Below, piece by piece: positions 8,262 through 15,800 of a DNA stretch of 48,786 nucleotides (the first letter of the stretch is position 1; every line of letters begins with the position of its first letter). The position numbers were made by a program, and so were the translations under genes. The notes under the pieces were generated by a model. That model saw only the letters and a list, made by a program, of their open reading frames with translations, ran no database searches and was not told where the DNA came from. The DNA is taken from positions 1 through 48,786 of the forward strand of contig CANLEG010000003.1 of the NCBI GenBank assembly GCA_947489605.1. The letters are read 5' to 3'. This DNA is from Actinomycetota bacterium. GTDB taxonomy: Bacteria > Actinomycetota > Actinomycetes > Nanopelagicales > Nanopelagicaceae.

Positions 8262-9005
8262 ATGACTGTAGGTTTCGTTGGACTTGGAACAACTATAAAT
8301 GTTCTAGCTATTCTTCTAGGTTCTGGCTTGGGCATTCTTGTCGGAGCCAAATTTCGAGAGAAAACTCGCGATCTAATTATTACTGCTCTTGGGTTTGTAA
8401 CACTTCTTGCGGCAGCAGATGCGATCAAAGAATTATGGAACGCAGGCTTCGCATCCGAGTTACCAAAAGGTTGGCCGATTCTGGTGATATTAGCTGCCCT
8501 GCTTATTGGTGCACTTATTGGTAACGCATTAGATATTGAAAGTCGCTTGGAAGTAATGGGCGTGAAAATTAAAGGAAGATTTGATCCGAATGGTTCAAGT
8601 CCCTTTGTTGATGGATTTGTATCCGCATCACTTCTCTTTGTCATTGGGCCGATGGCAATTCTTGGCTCGATCAGTGATGGAATGGGAACTGGAATTGATC
8701 AGCTTGTATTGAAAAGTATTCTCGATGGGGTGACATCTATAGCTTTCGCAGCCTCACTTGGCTGGGGTGTTGCGGTTTCGGCTCTACCAGTTGGAATTTA
8801 TCAATTCGCTTGGACTGGTGTCGGACTTTTTCTCGGTGCAGTTCTTCCGGAGTATCAAGTTTTGGCCATGACTGCCACTGGAGGAATTCTTTTGCTGGGG
8901 ATTTCATTTAGATTATTGAAGATAAAGCAAGTGCCGGTCGGAAATCTTTTGCCGGCACTATTTGTTGCCCCACTAGTTGCCGGACTTCTACATATTTTTA
9001 AGTAG
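8262..9005 (+). CDS. DUF554-family membrane protein
   Basis: A 247-residue multi-pass membrane protein. The N-terminal GLGTTINVLAILLGSGLG with repeated glycines, and the later SASLLFVIGPMAILGSI and FAASLGWGVAVSALPVG, mark it as DUF554 (YdfK/YqgA type), with an internally duplicated helix pattern. The function of the family is unknown. An in-frame ATG exists at 8187, but the AGGA at 8253-8256 and the point where family similarity begins favour ATG 8262; the upstream extension is not hydrophobic and runs through the divergent promoter. The gene ends 5 nt from the convergent adh gene. Confidence 0.82.
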   Translation: MTVGFVGLGTTINVLAILLGSGLGILVGAKFREKTRDLIITALGFVTLLAAADAIKELWNAGFASELPKGWPILVILAALLIGALIGNALDIESRLEVMGVKIKGRFDPNGSSPFVDGFVSASLLFVIGPMAILGSISDGMGTGIDQLVLKSILDGVTSIAFAASLGWGVAVSALPVGIYQFAWTGVGLFLGAVLPEYQVLAMTATGGILLLGISFRLLKIKQVPVGNLLPALFVAPLVAGLLHIFK

Positions 9006-9010
9006 TTCTT

Positions 9011-10051
9011 TTAGAATTTCTTGGTATCGATTACGAAGCGATATTTCACATCACTCTTTACTGTGCGTTCGTATGCTTCATTTATATAACCAGGTTCGAT
9101 CACTTCCACTTCACTCAAAATATTGTGTTTGCCACAGAAATCCAGCATCTCCTGAGTTTCGGCAATACCGCCAATCATGGAACCAGAGATAGAGCGGCGT
9201 TGGCCAAGAAGTGATGGCGTATTAATCTCGTAAGGTTTCCCTGGCAATCCGATTAAAACCAGAGTTCCATCCAACTGCAATAAGTCCACGAATGGTGTCA
9301 AGTCCATGTCAGCAGAGACGGTATTTAGAATTAGGTCAAAATCTTTTGGAAGCTTGGCTAAAGTGTCGAGATCTTTAGTAACGACGAAATCATCAGCGCC
9401 CATTGCTCGAGCATCTTTCTCTTTTGAAGGTGAGTGTGAAAAGACTGTTGTGTGCGCTCCTAAGGCTGCAGAAAACTTTAGGCCCATATGTCCAAGACCG
9501 CCGAGGCCAATGACGCCGACTTTTTTACCTTTTCCTGCGCCCCAGTTCTTCAGTGGAGAATACAAAGTTATTCCAGCGCAAAGTAGTGGCGCGACGCCAG
9601 CCATATCAAGATTGCTAGGAATTTTTACGGCGTAATCTTGGTCGACAACAAAGTTATCGCTATATCCACCTTGTGCAACAGTCTTACCGTCACGTTCGTA
9701 ACCGTTGTAAGTTCCAGTCATTCCTTGCGTGCAATATTGTTCGAGACCAGCTTTGCATGAAGAACACTCGCGACATGAATCGATAAATACACCGACCCCA
9801 ATGCGATCTCCGACTTTAAATTTAGTTACAGCGCTTCCGATTGCAGAAACAACGCCAGCAATTTCGTGACCTGGAACCATAGGAAATATTGCAGGACCCC
9901 ATTCTTCACGTGCCTGGTGAATATCTGAATGGCAGATGCCGGCGTACTCAATGGCTACTGCAACATCTGCAGGACGCAGTTCTCGTCTAGTAAAAGTAAA
10001 TGGGACGAGTGGTTTTGAAGCCTCTAATACTGCGTAACCTTTTGATTGCAT
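9011..10051 (-). CDS. Zinc-dependent NAD(P)-alcohol dehydrogenase, cinnamyl-alcohol-dehydrogenase type
   Basis: A 346-residue medium-chain dehydrogenase. Catalytic zinc ligands are Cys40, His62-Glu63 (in GHE) and Cys158; structural zinc cysteines are Cys93, Cys96, Cys99 and Cys107. The dinucleotide-binding loop is GLGGLGHMG (182-190). The overall pattern is that of YahK/AdhC aldehyde reductases, which mostly reduce aldehydes with NADPH; the true substrate is unknown. A good ribosome-binding site (AAGGAG) precedes the ATG. The tRNA-Leu gene lies upstream in the same direction. Confidence 0.9.
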   Translation of the reverse strand: MQSKGYAVLEASKPLVPFTFTRRELRPADVAVAIEYAGICHSDIHQAREEWGPAIFPMVPGHEIAGVVSAIGSAVTKFKVGDRIGVGVFIDSCRECSSCKAGLEQYCTQGMTGTYNGYERDGKTVAQGGYSDNFVVDQDYAVKIPSNLDMAGVAPLLCAGITLYSPLKNWGAGKGKKVGVIGLGGLGHMGLKFSAALGAHTTVFSHSPSKEKDARAMGADDFVVTKDLDTLAKLPKDFDLILNTVSADMDLTPFVDLLQLDGTLVLIGLPGKPYEINTPSLLGQRRSISGSMIGGIAETQEMLDFCGKHNILSEVEVIEPGYINEAYERTVKSDVKYRFVIDTKKF

Positions 10052-10106
10052 TTTTCTCCTTGTTTTTATTGAGTTGTTATTGATAGATAAATTGATTGAC
10101 CAGTTG

Positions 10107-10190
10107 TGTCCGAGAGGGGACTTGAACCCCTAATCCCTTGCGGGAACTAACACCTCAAGCTAGCGCGTCTGCCAATTCCGCCACCCGGAC
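10107..10190 (-). tRNA. tRNA-Leu (anticodon GAG)
   Basis: On the - strand the 84 nt begin GTCCGGG and end CTCGGAC plus discriminator A, pairing as a 7-bp acceptor stem with one G-U pair. The anticodon stem CTAGC/GTTAG encloses the loop TTGAGGT, giving anticodon GAG (codons CUC/CUU). The variable arm is long, as in leucine tRNAs, and the T-arm contains GGTTCAAGTCC. The terminal CCA is not encoded (the DNA reads CAA after the discriminator). Confidence 0.95.
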
Positions 10191-10227
10191 AGGTGAAAAA
10201 TCAGTAATTTGTGGCGCAAGGATACCA

Positions 10228-11592
10228 ATGGCGCCCGCTTCATCACAATTACGGCAAGATAGGAGTGTGCCCAACATTAATAACGAAATTGATTTAGACC
10301 TCCTTGAAAAGGAATGCATTTCAATCTGCCAAGAAATGATTCGAATTCCAAGCGTCAATCATGGTGATGGTGTGGGAGATGAGCGAGCCATCGCTGACTA
10401 TGTAGCCCTTAAATTAAAAGAAGTCGGCATAGAAAGCGAGTTGATTGTCACAGGCGAAAATCGTGTAAATGTCGTAGCCCGAATCCCAGGAGTAGATCAA
10501 ACTCGACCTGGCTTGGTGGTGCATGGACATTTAGATGTTGTTCCTGTGAACGCCGAGGATTGGTCTGTTGATCCTTTTGGCGGAGTTATCAAAGATGGTT
10601 ATTTATGGGGTCGTGGCGCAGTTGATATGAAAGATATGGATGCAATGATTATTGCAACTGTTCGAGCATGGAAACGCGCAAATTATCAACCACCTAGAAA
10701 CATACTTCTTGTTTTCTTCGCTGATGAAGAGGCGGGTAGTGAATTTGGGTCTAGGTACTTAGTTGCGAATCGACCTGAGATATTTAAGGGATACACCGAA
10801 GCTATTTCTGAGGTCGGTGGATTTTCGGTAACAATCACGGGCGGACATCGACTTTATTTCATCGAAGGTGCCCAAAAAGGAATTAATTGGTTGCAGCTCA
10901 AAGCAAAGGGCGAAGCTGGGCACGGTTCATTTATTAATCCGAAAAACGCAGTAACGAAACTTGCTGCAGCCGTAGCTCGGATAGGTGCATACGAGTGGCC
11001 TCAGGTTGAAACTAAAACCGGTAAGAAATTCTGGTCAAAAATTGCGGAATTAACCGGAGATAAATACGATCCTTCAGATACTCGTCCGCTTTTGAAGCAC
11101 ATCGGGGGAGCCGCACGAATGTTAGGTGCGACGATTCAGAACACTGCAAATCCAACTATGTTGAACGCTGGTTATAAAGCAAATGTGATTCCACAGCATG
11201 CAACCGCAGTCGTAGATGGCAGATTCCTTCCAGGTTACGAAACCGAACTTATGGATACCGTAAAGCGTCTTGCTGGAGACGAAATCGAAATTGAAATCTT
11301 GGTTCGCGATAAAGCGCTAGAAGTTGATTTTGAGGGTCCTTTGGTAGATGCAATGAAAGCAGCGATCGCTAAATTCGATCCGGAAGGAATACCTGTTCCT
11401 TATCTGATGAGTGGCGGAACGGATAACAAGGCGCTATCTGATTTAGGAATTGTTGGTTTTGGGTTTAGTCCAGTTAAGTTGCCACCAGATTTGGATTTTT
11501 TTGCGCTTTTTCATGGCGTTGATGAGCGAATTCCGATTGACGGATTGAAATTTGGCGTTAAAGTTTTAAACGAATTCCTACAAAACAGTTAA
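10228..11592 (+). CDS. M20-family metallopeptidase (dipeptidase/deacylase)
   Basis: About 454 residues with the di-zinc M20 motifs: VVHGHLDVVP, GRGAVDMKD, and FADEEAGSEFG with the catalytic Glu, then a lid domain and a C-terminal MSGGTDNKA segment carrying the last metal ligand region. Such enzymes hydrolyse small peptides or N-acyl amino acids; the substrate is unknown. Start choice: ATG 10228 has AAGGA five bases upstream. GTG 10267 lies closer to where family similarity begins, but its AGGAG is only one base away. The open frame runs back through the opposite-strand tRNA-Leu, which is not coding. It abuts the convergent aldo/keto reductase. Confidence 0.88.
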   Translation: MAPASSQLRQDRSVPNINNEIDLDLLEKECISICQEMIRIPSVNHGDGVGDERAIADYVALKLKEVGIESELIVTGENRVNVVARIPGVDQTRPGLVVHGHLDVVPVNAEDWSVDPFGGVIKDGYLWGRGAVDMKDMDAMIIATVRAWKRANYQPPRNILLVFFADEEAGSEFGSRYLVANRPEIFKGYTEAISEVGGFSVTITGGHRLYFIEGAQKGINWLQLKAKGEAGHGSFINPKNAVTKLAAAVARIGAYEWPQVETKTGKKFWSKIAELTGDKYDPSDTRPLLKHIGGAARMLGATIQNTANPTMLNAGYKANVIPQHATAVVDGRFLPGYETELMDTVKRLAGDEIEIEILVRDKALEVDFEGPLVDAMKAAIAKFDPEGIPVPYLMSGGTDNKALSDLGIVGFGFSPVKLPPDLDFFALFHGVDERIPIDGLKFGVKVLNEFLQNS

Positions 11593-12543
11593 TTAGATTG
11601 TGGCGGATATTTCGTCAAGCGCTGCACGCACTTGATCCGGCAGTGATATCTCTTCAACAGTGAGAATTCCACGCAGTTGGGCGGCAGTTCTTGCGCCAAC
11701 GATGGCGCTAGTTATTCCAAAACCTTCACGAACCCAAGCCAGCGCAACTTCAAGCGGGGAATAACCAAGTCCATCACTTGCAACACAAACTGCGTCAACA
11801 ATCTTGCGGCAACGTTCATCAAGATAAGGTGCAATGAAGCCGCTGAAGTGCGGGCTTGCACCTCGTGAATCAGAGGGTGAACCATTCCGATATTTTCCAG
11901 TCAATACGCCGCGACCTATCGGAGACCAGGCTAGGACACCGATATTCATTTCAATGCTGGCAGGTATTACTTCGTTTTCGATATCTCGATTCAAAAGTGA
12001 ATACTCATTTTGCGTGGAAATTATTGGCGCTTTTCCAAATATTGGATTTTGAAGTGTTGCGGCTCTGGTTAATTGCCAACCAGAAAAATTGGAAACTCCG
12101 ACATAGCGAACGCGACCCGAAGAAACCGCTTGATCAATAGCTGAGAGCGTTTCTTCCAAGGGAACCATTGGATCCCAAGTATGTATTTGCCATAAGTCGA
12201 TGTAGTCAACCCCTAGCCTTGAAAGTGATTTATCTAGATCAGTTAAAAGGTTGCTCCGAGAATTATTCACACTACGTTCGCCGGAGTGAAAGGAAATGCC
12301 GGCCTTTGTCGCAATGATTAAATCTTCTCGCTTAGCAAGAGATCCGATAAATCCGCCAATAACTCGCTCGCTATCGCCATCGCCATACATTGCGGCAGTA
12401 TCAATTAAATTTCCGCCGGCATCCAAGAAGGTTTTTAGTTGATCCGCGGCTTCGTGCTCATCGGTATCTCGGCCCCAAGTCATCGTTCCCAGAGCCAGCC
12501 TAGAAACGCGTAGCCCTGAATTTCCGAGAGTGCGCTTTTCCAT
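11593..12543 (-). CDS. Aldo/keto reductase
   Basis: A 316-residue (beta/alpha)8 NADPH-dependent oxidoreductase. The catalytic tetrad is visible as Asp48, Tyr53, Lys80 and His121. NADPH-binding segments appear late, as in IVGARTAAQLRG. It resembles the YajO/Tas-like group of aldo/keto reductases, but the substrate cannot be deduced. The ATG start follows a TAGGGT -10 element by 6 nt. Its stop codon directly adjoins that of the convergent M20 peptidase. Confidence 0.9.
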   Translation of the reverse strand: MEKRTLGNSGLRVSRLALGTMTWGRDTDEHEAADQLKTFLDAGGNLIDTAAMYGDGDSERVIGGFIGSLAKREDLIIATKAGISFHSGERSVNNSRSNLLTDLDKSLSRLGVDYIDLWQIHTWDPMVPLEETLSAIDQAVSSGRVRYVGVSNFSGWQLTRAATLQNPIFGKAPIISTQNEYSLLNRDIENEVIPASIEMNIGVLAWSPIGRGVLTGKYRNGSPSDSRGASPHFSGFIAPYLDERCRKIVDAVCVASDGLGYSPLEVALAWVREGFGITSAIVGARTAAQLRGILTVEEISLPDQVRAALDEISATI

Positions 12544-12549
12544 GTCGCC

Positions 12550-12555
12550 ACCCTA
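12550..12555 (-). promoter_or_regulatory. Predicted -10 element of leaderless aldo/keto reductase promoter
   Basis: On the - strand TAGGGT is followed by 6 nt and the ATG at 12543. It lies in a 49-nt divergent region shared with the phosphatase gene. Confidence 0.5.
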
Positions 12556-12579
12556 GCAAGACCATCGCTAATTAATCGG

Positions 12580-12585
12580 TAACCT
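12580..12585 (+). promoter_or_regulatory. Predicted -10 element of leaderless phosphatase/DUF3090/SCO1664 promoter
   Basis: TAACCT is followed by 7 nt and the ATG at 12593. The three downstream genes overlap, so this is probably the operon promoter. Confidence 0.5.
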
Positions 12586-12592
12586 TGGCTTT

Positions 12593-13273
12593 ATGCGAGT
12601 CCAAAAGCCAGCAACTATTTACCTATTGCGACACGGTCATTCAACTGCAAATGCGAGGTCGATACTTGCTGGTCGTGACGCGAGTGTTTCGTTATCGCCA
12701 CGGGGAATAGAGCAGGCACAAGCTGTCATGCAAGAGTTAGGCGAGAGAAAATTCGCGAAAATATACAGCAGTCCGATGCCTAGATGTTTAGAAACTCTCC
12801 GCCCACTTGCTAGTAAATCAAAGTTAAAGATAGAAAAAGACGATGGCTTAATCGAAATGGAGTATGGGGATTGGTCCGGTAAAAAATTACTTTTGCTCTC
12901 GCGTAAGAAAATGTGGAGTGAGATTCAGGCTCGTCCAAGTTTGGTGAGATTTCCAAATGGTGAAAGTTTCTTAGAAATGCAAGGAAGGGCGCTAGAAAGT
13001 GTTAAATCATTAGCGATTCCAGGTGCAGAAATTTTAGTTTGTTCCCATGGCGATGTTATTAAGGCGATTGTTGCTGGCTTAGTTGGGCTTCATCTAGATA
13101 ACTTCCAACGATTAACTATTGATCCAGCTTCAATAACCGTAATCGATTTGTTTGCGGAAACCGCGCAAATTCGCCTGATGAATAGCACCGTCCATCTAAA
13201 GGAACCAAAGGGCTTAAGCACTGGATCATCTAAATTGAACTTAGGTGGCGGTAGTGGGACTAAAAGTAAATGA
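12593..13273 (+). CDS. Histidine phosphatase family protein (MSMEG_4193 type)
   Basis: A 226-residue histidine phosphatase. The catalytic LLRHGHS box is near residue 11, and the second histidine lies in VCSHGDVIKA. The glycine/serine-rich tail ending near the stop is typical of the actinobacterial MSMEG_4193 subfamily, annotated elsewhere as a putative phosphomutase or phosphatase of unknown substrate. It overlaps the DUF3090 gene by 4 nt (ATGA), so translation is coupled. This gene, DUF3090, SCO1664 and mshC form a conserved actinobacterial neighbourhood. Confidence 0.88.
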   Translation: MRVQKPATIYLLRHGHSTANARSILAGRDASVSLSPRGIEQAQAVMQELGERKFAKIYSSPMPRCLETLRPLASKSKLKIEKDDGLIEMEYGDWSGKKLLLLSRKKMWSEIQARPSLVRFPNGESFLEMQGRALESVKSLAIPGAEILVCSHGDVIKAIVAGLVGLHLDNFQRLTIDPASITVIDLFAETAQIRLMNSTVHLKEPKGLSTGSSKLNLGGGSGTKSK

Positions 13274-13839
13274 GTGAGCGCATAATTTTCAATCACGAAG
13301 AAGCTACACGGTTCATAGTTGGGACAATCGGCATTCCAGGAGAGCGAGCCTTCTTTATCCAAGTCAATTCAGTGTTTGGAAGAACAACGGTAGCGGTAGA
13401 AAAATCTCAAGTGGTTGCACTAGAGGAGCGGTTGCGCGAATTAATTACCGAGGTTCGTCGAAGTAAGTTAGCAAGTTTGGATGAACTGGAGCTCGCTGCA
13501 ACTATCGATAACGCTGAGCTTGAATTTCCGATTGATGAGGAATTTAGAGCCGGCGTCATGGGTATTTCGTGGGATCCAGATGCTCAGAGAGTGTGTATCG
13601 AAATTCAATCAATTGCAGATGGTGAATTCACTGAACTCATATCTGGCGATGAAGATTTAGCCGATGTCGAAGATCCGCCAGATTTGCTCCGATTAACCGT
13701 TCGTCTCAATCAAATACGAGGATTCTGTAATCGCGCAGCGGTTGTTGTGCAAAGTGGCAGACAAACTTGTTTATTCTGCGGCCTACCAATTGATACAACA
13801 GGGCACTTATGTCCGAGGTCTAATGGCTACCGTCGATAA
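13270..13839 (+). CDS. DUF3090 family protein
   Basis: A 189-residue protein of the actinobacterial DUF3090 family. Near the C-terminus it carries a CLFCGLPIDTTGHLC zinc-knuckle-like motif followed by the highly conserved PRSNGY, which identifies the family. Its role is unknown. The start overlaps the stop of the phosphatase gene (ATGA), and its 3' end overlaps the SCO1664 gene by 17 nt, a strongly coupled three-gene unit. The cysteine pairs suggest metal binding or redox sensitivity, which would suit a mycothiol-linked role, but this is inference. Confidence 0.85.
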   Translation: MSERIIFNHEEATRFIVGTIGIPGERAFFIQVNSVFGRTTVAVEKSQVVALEERLRELITEVRRSKLASLDELELAATIDNAELEFPIDEEFRAGVMGISWDPDAQRVCIEIQSIADGEFTELISGDEDLADVEDPPDLLRLTVRLNQIRGFCNRAAVVVQSGRQTCLFCGLPIDTTGHLCPRSNGYRR

Positions 13840-14509
13840 TGTTTTAGAAACCGGCGAACTCGAAGTTCTTGGTCGGCTAGTTGATGCGTCGAATGCATCA
13901 CTTCTCTGTCAGTTACCAAATGGTTCGCAAGTTATTTATAAGCCGATTGCAGGGGAGCGTCCCTTGTGGGATTTTCCAGATGGTAATTTGGCGTCAAGAG
14001 AAGTTGCCGCATTTTATGTTAGTGAAATTGGTGATTTTAAAGTTGTCCCACCAACAGTTATGCGAGAAGGTCCATTTGGATTAGGTGCAGTGCAAGAATG
14101 GGTAACAACGGCAGCGGATCTCGATGTGATTGAAATTGCGCAGAGTCCAAATGAACAAATCAGGAACCTAGCGCTTTTCGACATCATCATTAACAATGCT
14201 GATCGCAAATTTGGGCATATTTTGGTGACACCTGATAACGCGATTTTCGGTTGCGATCATGGAGTTAGCTTCCATCACGAAAACAAGTTGAGAACAGTAA
14301 TCTGGCAATTCGCTGATTTAAAGCTGACGAGTGAAGAGATAGAGAAGATTGAACTCTTACTTTCTAAATTGGATACAGCCCACTTGGGTAAGTACTTGAG
14401 TGAATTGGAAGTATCTGCACTGTTTGACCGAGCCAATTTGCTCTTGGAAACAAAGAAGTTTGCAGTACCAAACCCAAATTGGCCGGCAGTACCCTGGCCA
14501 CCATATTAA
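13823..14509 (+). CDS. SCO1664 family protein (PI3/PI4-kinase-like fold)
   Basis: A 228-residue member of the SCO1664 family, which resembles the phosphatidylinositol 3/4-kinase catalytic fold. Visible features are the nucleotide-contact region VIYKPIAGERPLWDFP, the catalytic-loop-like NNADRKFGHILV, and the metal-site-like FGCDHGVSFH. The substrate is unknown; it could be a small-molecule or protein kinase, possibly inactive. ATG 13823, with GAGG four bases upstream, is chosen over the earlier in-frame ATG at 13742, which would lie deep inside DUF3090. Confidence 0.83.
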   Translation: MATVDNVLETGELEVLGRLVDASNASLLCQLPNGSQVIYKPIAGERPLWDFPDGNLASREVAAFYVSEIGDFKVVPPTVMREGPFGLGAVQEWVTTAADLDVIEIAQSPNEQIRNLALFDIIINNADRKFGHILVTPDNAIFGCDHGVSFHHENKLRTVIWQFADLKLTSEEIEKIELLLSKLDTAHLGKYLSELEVSALFDRANLLLETKKFAVPNPNWPAVPWPPY

Positions 14510-14530
14510 GATTTTGTTCGCGTTCTAATC

Positions 14531-14536
14531 TAAGAT
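14531..14536 (+). promoter_or_regulatory. Predicted -10 element of leaderless mshC promoter
   Basis: TAAGAT is followed by 6 nt and the GTG of mshC at 14543. No ribosome-binding site is present. Confidence 0.5.
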
Positions 14537-14542
14537 AAGCAA

Positions 14543-15784
14543 GTGAATATTTGGCCGGAGTTAGAAGTTCCTAGAACGCAACGACCGTTGCCGAAACTTA
14601 AGTTGGCCTACACGTCAGGGAACGCTGATCTTGAAGTTCATTCTGACCAGTTCAAATTGTACGTTTGTGGAATTACCCCGTACGACGCTACCCACCTGGG
14701 ACATGCGGCTACATATCTAACTTTCGACTTGATAAATCGTTATCTCGAGTTAACTGGCACATCGGTTAATTTTGTTGAGAACATCACCGATGTCGATGAC
14801 CCCCTCTTCGAACGCGCAAAGCGCGATAATCAATCTTGGGCACAACTTGGCGAATCTCAGGTTGCACTTTTCACCAGTGATATGACAGCACTTCGAATAT
14901 TGCCTCCTGCGAACTACGTCGCTGTAACTGAAGCCATGGATTCAATTATCTTTGCTATCGAAAATTTAGTAGATAAGAGATTTACTTATGAGCTAGCCGG
15001 AAATATTTACTTCCGCATCGAACCGTTTCTAGATGAGTTAAGCATCTCCATAGATGAAGCGCTGAAAATTTTCGCCGAACGAGGCGGCGATCCAAAACTA
15101 CCTGGAAAAGAAAATGCTTTAGACCCAATTCTTTGGGTCGGCAATAAGGACGGTGAGCCGGGTTGGGATTCAAAAATGGGGTTCGGCAGACCAGGTTGGC
15201 ACATCGAATGCTCGGTCATTGCACTAGAAAATCTAATCGGAAAAGATTATTTGAATTCAAAAAGTCGATTGACTCACGGAATTGATTTACAGGGTGGCGG
15301 TTCTGATTTAATTTTTCCTCATCACTTTATGAGTGCCGCTATCGCGAAAGCGCTATGTGGCTTCGATTTCGCTAGAGGTTATTTGCATGCGGGCATGGTG
15401 GGACTTGATGGCGAGAAGATGAGTAAGAGCAAAGGCAACTTAGTTTTGATTTCCGAATTGTTGAAGTCGGGATATGACCCGATGGTTATTAGACATGCGC
15501 TCCTGAGTCAAGGTTATGCGGAAGATAGAATGTGGCACCTTGAAACTTTGCTTAAGTCGCAAGAACGAGTTGTAAAGTTGCGGTCGGCGCTGGCAAGAAT
15601 CGAAGTTGCACCGACCGATAAGGTCATAGATTCTGTTGCAGAACATATTGCAAACAATTTGGATTCATCATCCGCACTTGAGGTATTGGATCAGTGGGCA
15701 CTTGATACTGAAAATGGGGCGATAGGTGGCTCGGTCGGTGAGTTATCAAGGTTTATTGATGCAGCTCTGGGCTTAGCGCTTTAA
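14543..15784 (+). CDS. mshC: L-cysteine:1D-myo-inositol 2-amino-2-deoxy-alpha-D-glucopyranoside ligase (mycothiol ligase)
   Basis: ATP-dependent ligase that joins cysteine to GlcN-inositol in mycothiol synthesis. It descends from cysteinyl-tRNA synthetase: VCGITPYDATHLGH gives the zinc-binding Cys42 and the HIGH-like HLGH (51-54), and GEKMSKSKGN is the KMSKS loop. At 413 residues it matches MshC and lacks the anticodon-binding domain of CysS. The family also keeps the GWHIECSVIA zinc segment. Together with the upstream trio it is strong evidence for an actinobacterium that makes mycothiol. It is followed 16 nt later by metH. Confidence 0.95.
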   Translation: MNIWPELEVPRTQRPLPKLKLAYTSGNADLEVHSDQFKLYVCGITPYDATHLGHAATYLTFDLINRYLELTGTSVNFVENITDVDDPLFERAKRDNQSWAQLGESQVALFTSDMTALRILPPANYVAVTEAMDSIIFAIENLVDKRFTYELAGNIYFRIEPFLDELSISIDEALKIFAERGGDPKLPGKENALDPILWVGNKDGEPGWDSKMGFGRPGWHIECSVIALENLIGKDYLNSKSRLTHGIDLQGGGSDLIFPHHFMSAAIAKALCGFDFARGYLHAGMVGLDGEKMSKSKGNLVLISELLKSGYDPMVIRHALLSQGYAEDRMWHLETLLKSQERVVKLRSALARIEVAPTDKVIDSVAEHIANNLDSSSALEVLDQWALDTENGAIGGSVGELSRFIDAALGLAL

Positions 15785-15786
15785 GG

Positions 15787-15792
15787 TAACCT
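15787..15792 (+). promoter_or_regulatory. Predicted -10 element of metH promoter
   Basis: TAACCT is followed by 8 nt and the ATG of metH, overlapping the mshC stop region. There is no room for a cobalamin riboswitch between mshC and metH. Confidence 0.4.
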
Positions 15793-15800
15793 TCTCCTAA

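Noticed and set aside
8156-8644. A 162-codon frame on the - strand opposite the DUF554 gene
   Set aside because: Antisense shadow with no motif; the + strand membrane protein explains the region.
15785-15800. Possible cobalamin riboswitch before metH
   Set aside because: Only 16 nt separate mshC and metH, too short for a riboswitch.
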